Positions 1 through 7,251 of a DNA stretch of 24,792 nt are shown piece by piece. A model generated the notes under the pieces. The model worked only from the letters and a program-made list of their open reading frames with translations. It was not told where the DNA came from and did no database searches. The stretch is from Burkholderiaceae bacterium (lineage in GTDB: Bacteria; Pseudomonadota; Gammaproteobacteria; Burkholderiales; Burkholderiaceae), in assembly GCA_947372155.1 (NCBI GenBank), contig CANBSM010000007.1, positions 1-24,792 on the forward strand, read 5' to 3'. Within the stretch, counting starts at the first letter, position 1, and each line of letters begins with the position of its first letter. The position numbers and the translations under genes are program-made.

Positions 1-67
1 GAGTTCGAACGGCGCTGCTACCGGAAAAAACCACTTCTTGAATGAGATTCTAGGTAGTAAGCCCTAT

Positions 68-97
68 ATTCTATAGCAATCCCCTAAAATGACTCAA
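68..97 (-). promoter_or_regulatory. Possible outward-facing promoter at the left edge
   Basis: The 126 bases before the first gene hold no coding feature I can support. Read on the minus strand there is TTGAGT (92-97), an 18-base spacer, and TAGAAT (68-73, five of six bases matching the -10 consensus). This would drive a gene leaving the window to the left. In related bacteria a biosynthetic gene such as acetolactate synthase often sits there, but that is memory-based inference and cannot be seen here. No convincing plus-strand promoter for the sigma gene was found; TATATT at 65-70 lacks a -35 at normal spacing. Confidence 0.25.
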
Positions 98-126
98 TTC
101 TTACAGATTCAGGTCTAATCCATTGC

Positions 127-696
127 ATGGCATCAGCCCAAGAACTATCTGACTTTCTGAGTAGTGTCGAGCAGCGCGCTTTTAAGCAGGCGGTATATGC
201 CGTGCGCGACGACGATGCCGCCTTAGATATCGTTCAAGATGCGATGATTAAATTGGCTGAAAAATATGGGGATAGGCCTGCAGGAGAGCTACCCCTAGTA
301 TTCACCAGAATTCTGCAAAATCGGATCCACGATTGGTTTAGAAGGCAAAAGGTTAGAAATACCTGGGTCACCTTGTTTTCCAATATGGGCAAAAAGGCCG
401 ATGAGGGCGATGATTTTGACCCTTTGGAGTCCCTTTCAGCCCCTGATGACAGTGAAATTCACCAAGACGGGGCTCAAAAGCTAGAAAAAAGTCAGCTTTT
501 ACAGGCTTTGGAGTCAGAAATATCTAAATTACCTGTACGTCAACGAGAAGCCTTCCTAATGCGTTATTGGGATGAGCTAAGCATTACTGAGACGGCCAAA
601 GCGATGAGTTGTAGTGAAGGTAGCGTCAAAACCCATTGTTCTAGAGCCACCCAATCTTTAGCTAAAGCATTGAAATTAAAAGGAATTACGCTGTGA
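127..696 (+). CDS. RNA polymerase sigma factor, ECF/sigma-70 family
   Basis: This is a 189-residue sigma factor with only regions 2 and 4, the ECF layout. Region 2 spans about residues 15-75 and contains DIVQDAMIKLAEKY, the core-binding and -10-recognition helix. Region 4 spans about 130-185, with the helix-turn-helix LSITETAKAMSCSEGSVKTH that would read the -35 element. An acidic linker (about 92-125) joins them. The ATG at 127 is the first start codon before region 2; the upstream Shine-Dalgarno is weak (AGG at 111-113). The stop overlaps the next start as GTGA, so translation is probably coupled to the membrane protein that follows. This suggests that the sigma factor is controlled by its neighbours, which is inference. 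Family assignment is firm; the regulon is unknown. Confidence 0.93.
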   Translation: MASAQELSDFLSSVEQRAFKQAVYAVRDDDAALDIVQDAMIKLAEKYGDRPAGELPLVFTRILQNRIHDWFRRQKVRNTWVTLFSNMGKKADEGDDFDPLESLSAPDDSEIHQDGAQKLEKSQLLQALESEISKLPVRQREAFLMRYWDELSITETAKAMSCSEGSVKTHCSRATQSLAKALKLKGITL

Positions 697-1151
697 AACA
701 CGTTGATGAACAACTTACCCAGAACCAAGTCGACCAATTTGGCCGGGCTAGTGCTGCCCTGCTTCGTCAAGGTGCTCAGAGCATTCCCAAGAATGTGAAA
801 GATCGCTTATATGCCGCGCGTATGAAGGCTCTTTCCCTCAGAAAGCCTGAAAAGGTCCGCCTTCAGAAGCAAGTTTTGGCTGGGACAGCACGTAACTGGA
901 CATCTGGTTCCAATGGTCTTTGGGATACCGCTGGCTGGATTGCGCCTCTCATCGTGCTTGTTTTTGGCCTGATTGGCATCGCCCAGTGGCAAGATGATTC
1001 TCGAATTAATGACATCGCCGAAGTGGATGCCGCCCTCCTATCTGATGATGTTCCTCCTGATGCATATGCAGACAGCGGGTTCATGGCCTTCCTTAAAAAC
1101 GGGCCACTCTCTGAATCTGACAGCGCATCTGACTTGGTACGCAGCAAATAA
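693..1151 (+). CDS. DUF3619 family single-pass membrane protein (possible anti-sigma factor)
   Basis: This 152-residue protein has one transmembrane helix at about residues 82-99 (WIAPLIVLVFGLIGIAQW). The N-terminal half is basic and probably cytoplasmic. The short acidic C-terminal tail contains DAALLSDDVPPDAYADSGF, a block I recognise as typical of DUF3619. Translation starts at GTG (693), inside the stop of the sigma gene, with AGGA at 681-684 as ribosome-binding site. A small one-helix protein coupled to an ECF sigma gene is the usual arrangement for an anti-sigma factor. However, I see no zinc-binding ZAS motif (HxxxCxxC) and no FecR domain, so the role is inference. Its function is otherwise undescribed to my knowledge. 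Confidence 0.85.
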   Translation: MKHVDEQLTQNQVDQFGRASAALLRQGAQSIPKNVKDRLYAARMKALSLRKPEKVRLQKQVLAGTARNWTSGSNGLWDTAGWIAPLIVLVFGLIGIAQWQDDSRINDIAEVDAALLSDDVPPDAYADSGFMAFLKNGPLSESDSASDLVRSK

Positions 1152-1165
1152 TTTTGACCCGCTTG

Positions 1166-1780
1166 ATGTCACTGACAACTAGAACACTTCAAGTTTGCAG
1201 CGTAGTGCTAGTGGCATTTTTCTGTGTCACTCACACTGGTCAAGCTATAGCGCAAGGAGTACCAAGCGCTCCTCACGGAAAAGCTACGGCCATTCCTGAA
1301 AAAAAACCAGATGGTACTTGGGAGGGTTTAAAGCCGGGCCAACAGCAAATTCTTGCGCCGCTTGAAAGTGATTGGGATTACATGTTGCCTGACAGCCGAA
1401 GGAAATGGATTCAGGTTGCCAATATTTATCCTAAGATGAGCGCACAAGATCAAGAGCGCCTTCAGTCCCGCATGACCAGCTGGTCAAATCTTTCGCAGAA
1501 AGATCGTCGCATTGCTCGCGAAAATTACCTCACTAGTCTTAAATTCCCTGCCGAGAAAAAAGCAGAGGCTTGGTATGCGTACCAAAAACTGAGCGATGAG
1601 CAAAAGAAGAAGTTGGCTGATTCTGAAATGAAGAAAAAACCTACCGCAGCTAATGCCCCAACATTGCAACAGCACCCCATTTCGACCAAGGCTGCTCTCC
1701 CTGCTGCGGTTATAGCTCCGAGCGTAACTGCGCCAGCAGAAGGCGCTGGATCAAATGCAGAATCCAACTCCCCTTACTAA
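1166..1780 (+). CDS. DUF3106 family exported protein
   Basis: This protein of about 204 residues starts with a clear signal peptide: basic MSLTTR, a hydrophobic core LQVCSVVLVAFFCV, and a likely cut near AIA-QG. It should therefore act in the periplasm. The mature part has the DUF3106 pattern of charged helical stretches rich in Trp, Lys, Gln and Arg, including LKPGQQQILAPLESDW and repeated WxxLSxxDRR-like segments. These resemble helical repeats of the CpxP/Spy class of periplasmic sensors only in general character. The C-terminal 50 or so residues are low-complexity Ala/Pro/Thr. An in-frame TTG at 1154 would add four residues; ATG 1166 is preferred as the normal start, but neither has a Shine-Dalgarno. 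It lies 14 bases after the DUF3619 stop and 8 bases before the RDD gene. Confidence 0.85.
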   Translation: MSLTTRTLQVCSVVLVAFFCVTHTGQAIAQGVPSAPHGKATAIPEKKPDGTWEGLKPGQQQILAPLESDWDYMLPDSRRKWIQVANIYPKMSAQDQERLQSRMTSWSNLSQKDRRIARENYLTSLKFPAEKKAEAWYAYQKLSDEQKKKLADSEMKKKPTAANAPTLQQHPISTKAALPAAVIAPSVTAPAEGAGSNAESNSPY

Positions 1781-1788
1781 GCAGTCGC

Positions 1789-2325
1789 ATGACTCCTGCT
1801 GAATTAGACGCATTACCCTCACCTCAATTTTGGCGACGCGTGTCATGCTGCCTCTATGAGCAGCTTGTATTGCTTGGTGTTATTGCGTTTACTTTCCTGG
1901 TGCCCAATCTCGGCCTGGGAATATTGTTTGGTATCTCACTACCGAGTTGGCTAACATTTTTATATGTCTACGCTGTTCTGGGAATTTATTTTGTTTGGTA
2001 CTGGACCAAGTCTGGTCAAACTCTGGCCATGCAAACATGGCGCGTTCGCATGATTGGACGTGGCGGCTTCAATCTCACCAAACGCCAGGCTTTTTGGCGC
2101 TATGTCTTTGGCTCACTCTGGCTGATACCTTGCATACTCTTGCAATGGGTTTTTCATTTGGAGAAATGGCAAATCATTGAAATGCTATTTACCGTAGCTT
2201 TGTTAATTTGGCCACTCAGTATCTATTTAGATCGTCAGAGTTTTCTATATAGACAAAGCCTTCCAGACCGTTTGGCCAGCACACGATTGGTTGAGCTCCC
2301 AAAAAACCTCGTTACCCTCAATTAA
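1789..2325 (+). CDS. RDD-like integral membrane protein
   Basis: This 178-residue membrane protein belongs to the RDD family. Near the N-terminus FWRRVSCCLYEQLVLLGV matches the first RDD helix, with the usual Arg and a Glu where the family name-giving Asp normally sits. A second block, WTKSGQTLAMQTWRVRMIG, matches the conserved loop after helix 2 (SGQTLGKxxxxIRV). Four hydrophobic segments are visible, at about residues 27-47, 50-70, 103-122 and 130-147. RDD proteins are poorly characterised; some have been linked to ion transport. It is the last gene of the plus-strand cluster and runs convergently into the FtsX-like gene with a 10-base gap. Start at ATG 1789 is the only reasonable choice although no Shine-Dalgarno is evident. 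Confidence 0.88.
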   Translation: MTPAELDALPSPQFWRRVSCCLYEQLVLLGVIAFTFLVPNLGLGILFGISLPSWLTFLYVYAVLGIYFVWYWTKSGQTLAMQTWRVRMIGRGGFNLTKRQAFWRYVFGSLWLIPCILLQWVFHLEKWQIIEMLFTVALLIWPLSIYLDRQSFLYRQSLPDRLASTRLVELPKNLVTLN

Positions 2326-2339
2326 GAACTGCGTCTTAA
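2322..2339. terminator. Small hairpin between convergent genes
   Basis: TTAAGA (2322-2327) and TCTTAA (2334-2339) form a 6-bp inverted repeat with a 6-base loop. The stop codons of the two convergent genes (TAA at 2323-2325 and TAA on the minus strand at 2336-2338) each lie in one arm. The stem is short and AT-rich and no run of T follows on either strand, so terminator activity is doubtful. Confidence 0.2.
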
Positions 2340-4822
2340 GCCTCTCGTAGACATTCCACTGCAGTCGCTTTCTGAATTCTTCTCTGAAAGCGGTAACCAG
2401 AAGCAAGGCAAGCGCTAATTCCAAATACGATACCCATTAATAAAGCCTCTCCAAAGGCATTAAATGGAATCTCCATAACGAAATATCCCAAACCCCAAGC
2501 AGCGGCACCAGAAGCTAGACCTGCAAGCAATCCCGCTACCAAACCGATCATCGCTAACTCGATATTCGCAATCTTGGCCAGGGTATGACGCGAGGCTCCC
2601 AAAGCTTTTAATAGAGCTGCATTTTTAAAGCGCTCATCTTGGGTGGCCGCTATCGCTGACATTAAAACCAAGAAAGCCGCTGCAATCGTAAAGGCCAAGA
2701 GTAAGCCCAATACTGAAGATAGCTTATTGAGCACATCCTGTATTTGCTGCAGGGAAGCTGAAACATCGACGATAGTTAAATTGGGATAAGCCTGACTCAA
2801 TTCAAAATCTAGAGACTCTTGTTTAGGTGTCTGGTAATAAGAGGTAATCCAAGATTGCGGTAATGATTGCAACTGAGCGGGAGGCATGATGACAAAAAAG
2901 TTTACTCGCATAGAACCCCAGTCCAACTTACGCATCGAGGTAATCGGGGCAATTATTTTTTCTCCGGCAACCTCAAAAGCCAACTGATCTCCCAATTTCA
3001 ATTTCAGAGTTTTAGCGATGCCAGTTTCCATGGAAATCTGTGGTGCATCACCTTCAATCCACTTACCCGAAAGAATTTGATTACCTAGTGGCAATTGATC
3101 GGTATAGGATAGATTGAACTCTCGATCGATTAAACGCTTAGCATTTTCTTCTGAATAGTCATTGGGTGTGATGTCTTTGCCATTGACTTCAATCAAACGT
3201 CCCCGCACCATTGGATAAAACTGTGGCACTGAAACCCCTGCATTCTTTAGGGAATCTGTAAGCCCCTCCTTTTGATCGCCTTGAACATTAATCATGAAAC
3301 GATTAGGAGCATCGCTAGGTACATTTCCCTGCCAGGCGCTTAAGAAATCAGCCCGCAAGAGCAACACCAATAACAAGGCCATCAATGCAATGCCGAGGGC
3401 TGTAATTTGCACAACCGCTAGACCTGTCCTTCGCCCCTGAGCAAGAATGACAAATCCTAGGACAAAACCTTGAGTACGTATCTTGCAAAGAAGTCTCAAA
3501 ATTCCCCAAGATACAAAGGCAAAAACTATGATGGCAACACCAAAACTCAGACTTGTCCACATCGCTAGCTTCCAATCGCGCGCCGCAAGCATGATCAAGA
3601 TCACCGCTGCCACCAACCCAGATAATGCTGTCCAAATAGTAGAGACACCCACACCATCAAATTCTTTTCTGATCAATCGAATTGGCGAAACCCTCACCAA
3701 ACTAAATATTGCTGGGCCTGCAAAACCAAACAATAAAAACCAAGCCACCAGCACACTCCAGAGCACAGGCCAAAAAGATATGAATGGTAAGTCTGTTAAT
3801 ACTAAATTTCCCAAAAGGAGAGTTAAAACATGCTGACCCAGATAACCTAAGAAAGAGCCTAAAAGTGCTGCAATAATGCCAAGCCCCAAAAGCGTCTGCC
3901 CTTCTCGTCTGATAATCATGCCGGAACTAGCCCCAAGGCATTTCAGAACAGCGCATGCATCCGCCTGTTTGCGCGTATATCGGTGAGCAGACAAAGCAAT
4001 AGCTACGGCAGCTACCATCGCAGTTAGTAATGCAATTAAAGAGAGGAATCGATCTGCCCGCTCTAATGTTTTACGCATCACGGGCTGTGCGTTCTCCAGG
4101 GTTTCAATACGAATACCCTTGAGGCCTTCTTTTTCAATAGATTGATTGGCCCAAGAACCATAAGCTTTAATTTGCTCATCAGCTCCAGCCAAAAGAAGGC
4201 GGTAAGTCACCCGGCTACCAAGGCCAATAAGGCCTGTATCACTTAAATCAGCGAGCGACATCATGACACGAGGCGCAAAGTTCATAAAACCAGCGCCACG
4301 ATCTAATTCGCGCTCCAGAATTCCACCAATCACAAAACTTTTTTTACCAAGCCAAATGGAGTCACCTTCATTTGCATGCAGGCTCGCCAACATAGCAGGA
4401 TCTACCCAAACAAATCCTTGATCAGGCCCGGTAGTCACACCATTGCCTTGGGAATTGGACTGAACCCGCAAAGCCCCACGCAGTGGATATTGAGGGCTTA
4501 CAGCCTTAAGTGAAGCTAGCTTACTGTGGGAACCTACGGTTGCCATGCTTGGAAACACGATGGTCTGTGCAAACTGCAACCCCCTACTCTTGGCCTCGTC
4601 TACATATAGATTGGGTAAAGGCTGATCAGAAACTATCAGCAAATCTGATGCTAAAAGTTGGCGGGCATCGAAAGCAAACGCTCTTTGCATTCGATCAGCC
4701 AAAAAGCTAACGCTAGACAGCGCTGTTACTGAAAGTGTTAATGCAATAAAAAGCCAAGCTAATTCGCTTGAACGCAGATCGCGCCTTAAACCACCGAAGA
4801 AACGAAGAAAAGATGTAATCAA
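2336..4822 (-). CDS. FtsX-like ABC transporter permease, YbbP type
   Basis: This 828-residue inner-membrane protein has the double-FtsX architecture of E. coli YbbP (about 800 residues). An N-terminal helix lies at about residues 21-41, followed by a large periplasmic MacB-PCD-like domain (about 50-250). A first membrane core (about 258-490) contains ACAVLKCLGASS. A second periplasmic domain follows (about 490-690), then a final three-helix core with NAALLKALGASRHTLAKI. The paired LKxLGAS coupling loops are the family hallmark and would contact an ABC ATPase. YbbP normally pairs with an adjacent YbbA ATPase, and none is next to this gene; the ATPase at 8171-8947 belongs to a different, MCE-type family. 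Translation starts at TTG (4822), overlapping the SDR stop as TTGA, so the two are coupled. Confidence 0.9.
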   Translation of the reverse strand: MITSFLRFFGGLRRDLRSSELAWLFIALTLSVTALSSVSFLADRMQRAFAFDARQLLASDLLIVSDQPLPNLYVDEAKSRGLQFAQTIVFPSMATVGSHSKLASLKAVSPQYPLRGALRVQSNSQGNGVTTGPDQGFVWVDPAMLASLHANEGDSIWLGKKSFVIGGILERELDRGAGFMNFAPRVMMSLADLSDTGLIGLGSRVTYRLLLAGADEQIKAYGSWANQSIEKEGLKGIRIETLENAQPVMRKTLERADRFLSLIALLTAMVAAVAIALSAHRYTRKQADACAVLKCLGASSGMIIRREGQTLLGLGIIAALLGSFLGYLGQHVLTLLLGNLVLTDLPFISFWPVLWSVLVAWFLLFGFAGPAIFSLVRVSPIRLIRKEFDGVGVSTIWTALSGLVAAVILIMLAARDWKLAMWTSLSFGVAIIVFAFVSWGILRLLCKIRTQGFVLGFVILAQGRRTGLAVVQITALGIALMALLLVLLLRADFLSAWQGNVPSDAPNRFMINVQGDQKEGLTDSLKNAGVSVPQFYPMVRGRLIEVNGKDITPNDYSEENAKRLIDREFNLSYTDQLPLGNQILSGKWIEGDAPQISMETGIAKTLKLKLGDQLAFEVAGEKIIAPITSMRKLDWGSMRVNFFVIMPPAQLQSLPQSWITSYYQTPKQESLDFELSQAYPNLTIVDVSASLQQIQDVLNKLSSVLGLLLAFTIAAAFLVLMSAIAATQDERFKNAALLKALGASRHTLAKIANIELAMIGLVAGLLAGLASGAAAWGLGYFVMEIPFNAFGEALLMGIVFGISACLASGYRFQRRIQKATAVECLREA

Positions 4823-5604
4823 ATTGCCTGAATTTGTCCGCCATCAATACGCATGACAGTACCCGTAATGAAAGATGCGTTTTGACTAGCTAAAAAAGCA
4901 GCGGCATCGCCGTACTCTTTAGGGTCACCATATCTACCCATCGGAATTTGTCTTAAGCTGGCCTTAACTACATCTTCATAGCTAGTGCCCTCACGCTTTG
5001 CGCGCGCTTCATCCAACTGGCGCAGGCGATCTGTTGCAACCCTACCAGGCATGATGATATTGACTGTAATTCCTTCAGCAGCAACTTCTGCAGCTAATGT
5101 TTTAGACCACCCAAGCAATGCTGCACGGAGGGTATTAGAAATTGCTAAATTTTTAATAGGTGCAATTGCACCTGAGGTGGTGCTGGTAATAATGCGACCC
5201 CACTTGCGTTGGCGCATACCAGGCAATATTCGATCTGTAATCGCAATAAGCGATAACACCATATCGTTAAAACTCTTCTGCCAGAGAGCTGGGTCTTGGC
5301 CAGCAGCTGGGGTTGGGGGCGGTCCACCCGTGTTATTAATCAGGATATCGATTGGTCCAAGCTCTTTCTCCACTTTTGAGACCAAGTCATCAATAACAGA
5401 AGAATCCGATAAATCCCAATTGAGCGCCAAAGCCTGCCCACCTGCAGCCTCTATTAACTTTACCGACTCCCTAAGGCCGTCGGGATTTCTTCCGGTAACG
5501 GCTACCTTTACACCCTCTTTAGCCAATGACACTGCCATTGCCTGACCTAAGCCACGGCTAGAGGCCAGCACTAGTGCGACCTTCCCTTTTAATCCTAAAT
5601 CCAT
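4819..5604 (-). CDS. Atypical short-chain dehydrogenase/reductase-like protein
   Basis: This 261-residue protein has a Rossmann fold of the SDR superfamily but departs from its key motifs. The cofactor-binding TGxxxGxG becomes ASSRGLG (about residues 14-20), NNAG becomes NNTGGPPP (90-97), and the catalytic YxxxK position reads SNTLR (156-160), so the Tyr and Lys are replaced by Ser and Arg. The C-terminal MRIDGGQ is normal. This matches a recognised divergent subgroup of FabG-like proteins (BKR-like SDR-like) whose members keep the fold but not the tetrad. Reductase activity therefore cannot be assumed. GGAG sits 5 bases before the ATG, giving a good start. It lies 29 bases after the Bug gene and overlaps the FtsX-like gene, so it should be co-transcribed with both. 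Confidence 0.9.
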   Translation of the reverse strand: MDLGLKGKVALVLASSRGLGQAMAVSLAKEGVKVAVTGRNPDGLRESVKLIEAAGGQALALNWDLSDSSVIDDLVSKVEKELGPIDILINNTGGPPPTPAAGQDPALWQKSFNDMVLSLIAITDRILPGMRQRKWGRIITSTTSGAIAPIKNLAISNTLRAALLGWSKTLAAEVAAEGITVNIIMPGRVATDRLRQLDEARAKREGTSYEDVVKASLRQIPMGRYGDPKEYGDAAAFLASQNASFITGTVMRIDGGQIQAI

Positions 5605-5633
5605 CTTATCTCCAAAAACTGATTTTTATATTC

Positions 5634-6620
5634 TTAATCTAACTGTAATTTTTGCTTGGCAACGACTTCTTTGTAAACCGTGTACTCAGCCTTAATTTCT
5701 TTTGCAAATGCTTCTGAACCATTCACATTGATGATGGAACCAGTATCTTCAATGCGTTTCTTTACCGCAGGATCAGTTACCACCTTTTGTAATGCAGCCG
5801 TATATTTATCCACAACATCTTTTGGCATTCCTGCCGGACCCAAAAGACCGTAGTACGCCATCCGATTTACTGGCGCCAGTCCAACTTCAGCAAAAGTAGG
5901 TACATTGGGTAATTGAGCCAAACGCTTGGGCGCTGCAACAACAATCGGCATAAGCTTACCGTCTTTAATGAAAGGTAAAGAGGATGGCAAATTATCAAAG
6001 ATCATGGAAACCTGGCCACCTACTGTATCGGCCAATGCAGGGCCAGCTCCACGATAAGGAATGTGCACAATAAAAACCCCAGTCAAGCTCTTGAAGAGTT
6101 CGGTTTGCAAATGGCCAATACCGCCAGTACCAGAGCTTGAATATGAATATTTTCCAGGATTAGATTTCAAAACCTGCATAAAGGTTTTGAAATCCTTTGC
6201 TGGGAATGATGGATTTACCGCAATGATGTTTGGTGTCGCAGCAATATTGCTGATGGCCGTGAAGTCCGTCACGGGATCATAGCCAATCTTTGGGTTAATC
6301 GCTGGATTGGCTGCAGTAGTAGAAACCGTAGCCATACCAATGGTGTAGCCGTCCTTCGGGGAACGCATCACTTCTAATGCGCCAATAGAGCCACCACCAC
6401 CGGCTTTATTCTCGACGATGACCGGTTGACCCAACTGACGACCCAAAGCATCGCCTACAGCACGTGCAATGATGTCCGTGCTTCCGCCGGGCGCAAATGG
6501 AACAACTAAGCGAATAGGTTTATTCGGGAATGTATCTGCGTGAACCGCAGTCAGGGAGCTTGCGGCAATAAGCAATGTTGCGCCAATGCAGTTGATGAGG
6601 CGTACTAAAGTGAATTTCAT
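5634..6620 (-). CDS. Bug/TctC family periplasmic solute-binding protein
   Basis: This 328-residue tripartite tricarboxylate transporter receptor is of the Bug family, which is greatly expanded in betaproteobacteria. A signal peptide covers about residues 1-28, with a cut after AVHA. The mature start FPNKPIRLVVPFAPGGSTD holds the ligand-binding PGG(S/T)xD loop, followed by GQPVIVENKAGGGG. HIPYRGAGPALADTVGGQV and LPNVPTFAEVGL complete the fold. Such proteins bind carboxylates, amides or aromatic acids; the ligand cannot be predicted here. No TctA or TctB membrane partner is present, so it is an orphan receptor. It starts 4 bases after the lipoprotein stop, inside the lipid-transport operon, which is an unusual neighbourhood. 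The ribosome-binding site is weak. Confidence 0.93.
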   Translation of the reverse strand: MKFTLVRLINCIGATLLIAASSLTAVHADTFPNKPIRLVVPFAPGGSTDIIARAVGDALGRQLGQPVIVENKAGGGGSIGALEVMRSPKDGYTIGMATVSTTAANPAINPKIGYDPVTDFTAISNIAATPNIIAVNPSFPAKDFKTFMQVLKSNPGKYSYSSSGTGGIGHLQTELFKSLTGVFIVHIPYRGAGPALADTVGGQVSMIFDNLPSSLPFIKDGKLMPIVVAAPKRLAQLPNVPTFAEVGLAPVNRMAYYGLLGPAGMPKDVVDKYTAALQKVVTDPAVKKRIEDTGSIINVNGSEAFAKEIKAEYTVYKEVVAKQKLQLD

Positions 6621-6624
6621 AAAG

Positions 6625-7251
6625 TTACTGACCTAATGGTTTTGGTAAATTTCCGGCATATTTATAGAGCTGCGTCTCATACTCATTCAAGATCTGAGCC
6701 AAGGCCTCTTGCTGACCCAGGACCAAAGCCTCGGGCGTATTGTCTTTGAGTGCAATACGCTTGGAATAGCGGTTTGCACCAATCAAGGGATTTACTTTTC
6801 CAACGCCAGTGGCGCTTAGGAAAAATTCCACACTCACTACAGCCTCAGGTTTACTTCGATAATCGCCGTAAAACTCTTCGACAGTGGCTTGTAAATAGTA
6901 GTAAGGGAAGAGGCTATTACTCTGGCCTACTGTGGCAGAGAAAATGTTTGCCTTATTCATCCACTGACGCTCAGCATTACCAATCATTTCAGCAGGCAAG
7001 GTGGTGTAGACGTTATAAAAATCTTTTTCATAACGTTGATCACCTGTTCGATACACCAAGGATCTGCCATCAAAAGGTGGCGCAACAGAAACCGAACCCA
7101 TCTTTAACCAAATATCTGTGCGAGCTTGACGCGGTGCCGTAGTTCTATCTGGAGAAACAAGCCAAGTAGTGGGCCCTACTGGTGGTCTAGTGGGCAAAGA
7201 ACAGGACACCAAACCGAGGACAACAAAGGAACATAAAATGCGTTTCATCAT
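6625..7251 (-). CDS. ABC-type transport auxiliary lipoprotein (PqiC/YmbA/LinN type)
   Basis: This 208-residue lipoprotein belongs to the ABC transport auxiliary family. The N-terminus MMKRILCSFVVLGLVSC ends in the lipobox LVSC (Cys17), followed by SLP. The lack of Asp at position +2 predicts sorting to the outer membrane. The mature part follows the family pattern: WLVSPDRTT, then IWLKMGSVSVAPPFDGRSL with its conserved strand and YRTGDQRYEKDFYN, and a C-terminal helix. In related systems (LinN, PqiC) this protein receives the MCE-protein conduit at the outer membrane. Its ATG overlaps the MCE gene stop (ATGA). Tandem ATG codons at 7251 and 7248 leave the exact start open by one residue. As the fourth member of the permease-ATPase-MCE-lipoprotein set, its assignment is well supported by context. 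Confidence 0.88.
   Translation of the reverse strand: MMKRILCSFVVLGLVSCSLPTRPPVGPTTWLVSPDRTTAPRQARTDIWLKMGSVSVAPPFDGRSLVYRTGDQRYEKDFYNVYTTLPAEMIGNAERQWMNKANIFSATVGQSNSLFPYYYLQATVEEFYGDYRSKPEAVVSVEFFLSATGVGKVNPLIGANRYSKRIALKDNTPEALVLGQQEALAQILNEYETQLYKYAGNLPKPLGQ

Noticed and set aside
3483..3836. 117-codon plus-strand open frame antisense to the FtsX-like gene
   Set aside because: Shadow of hydrophobic helices on the coding strand; no domain or start signals.
4985..5545. 186-codon plus-strand open frame antisense to the SDR gene
   Set aside because: The SDR on the other strand is clearly real; this frame has no recognisable domain or ribosome-binding site.
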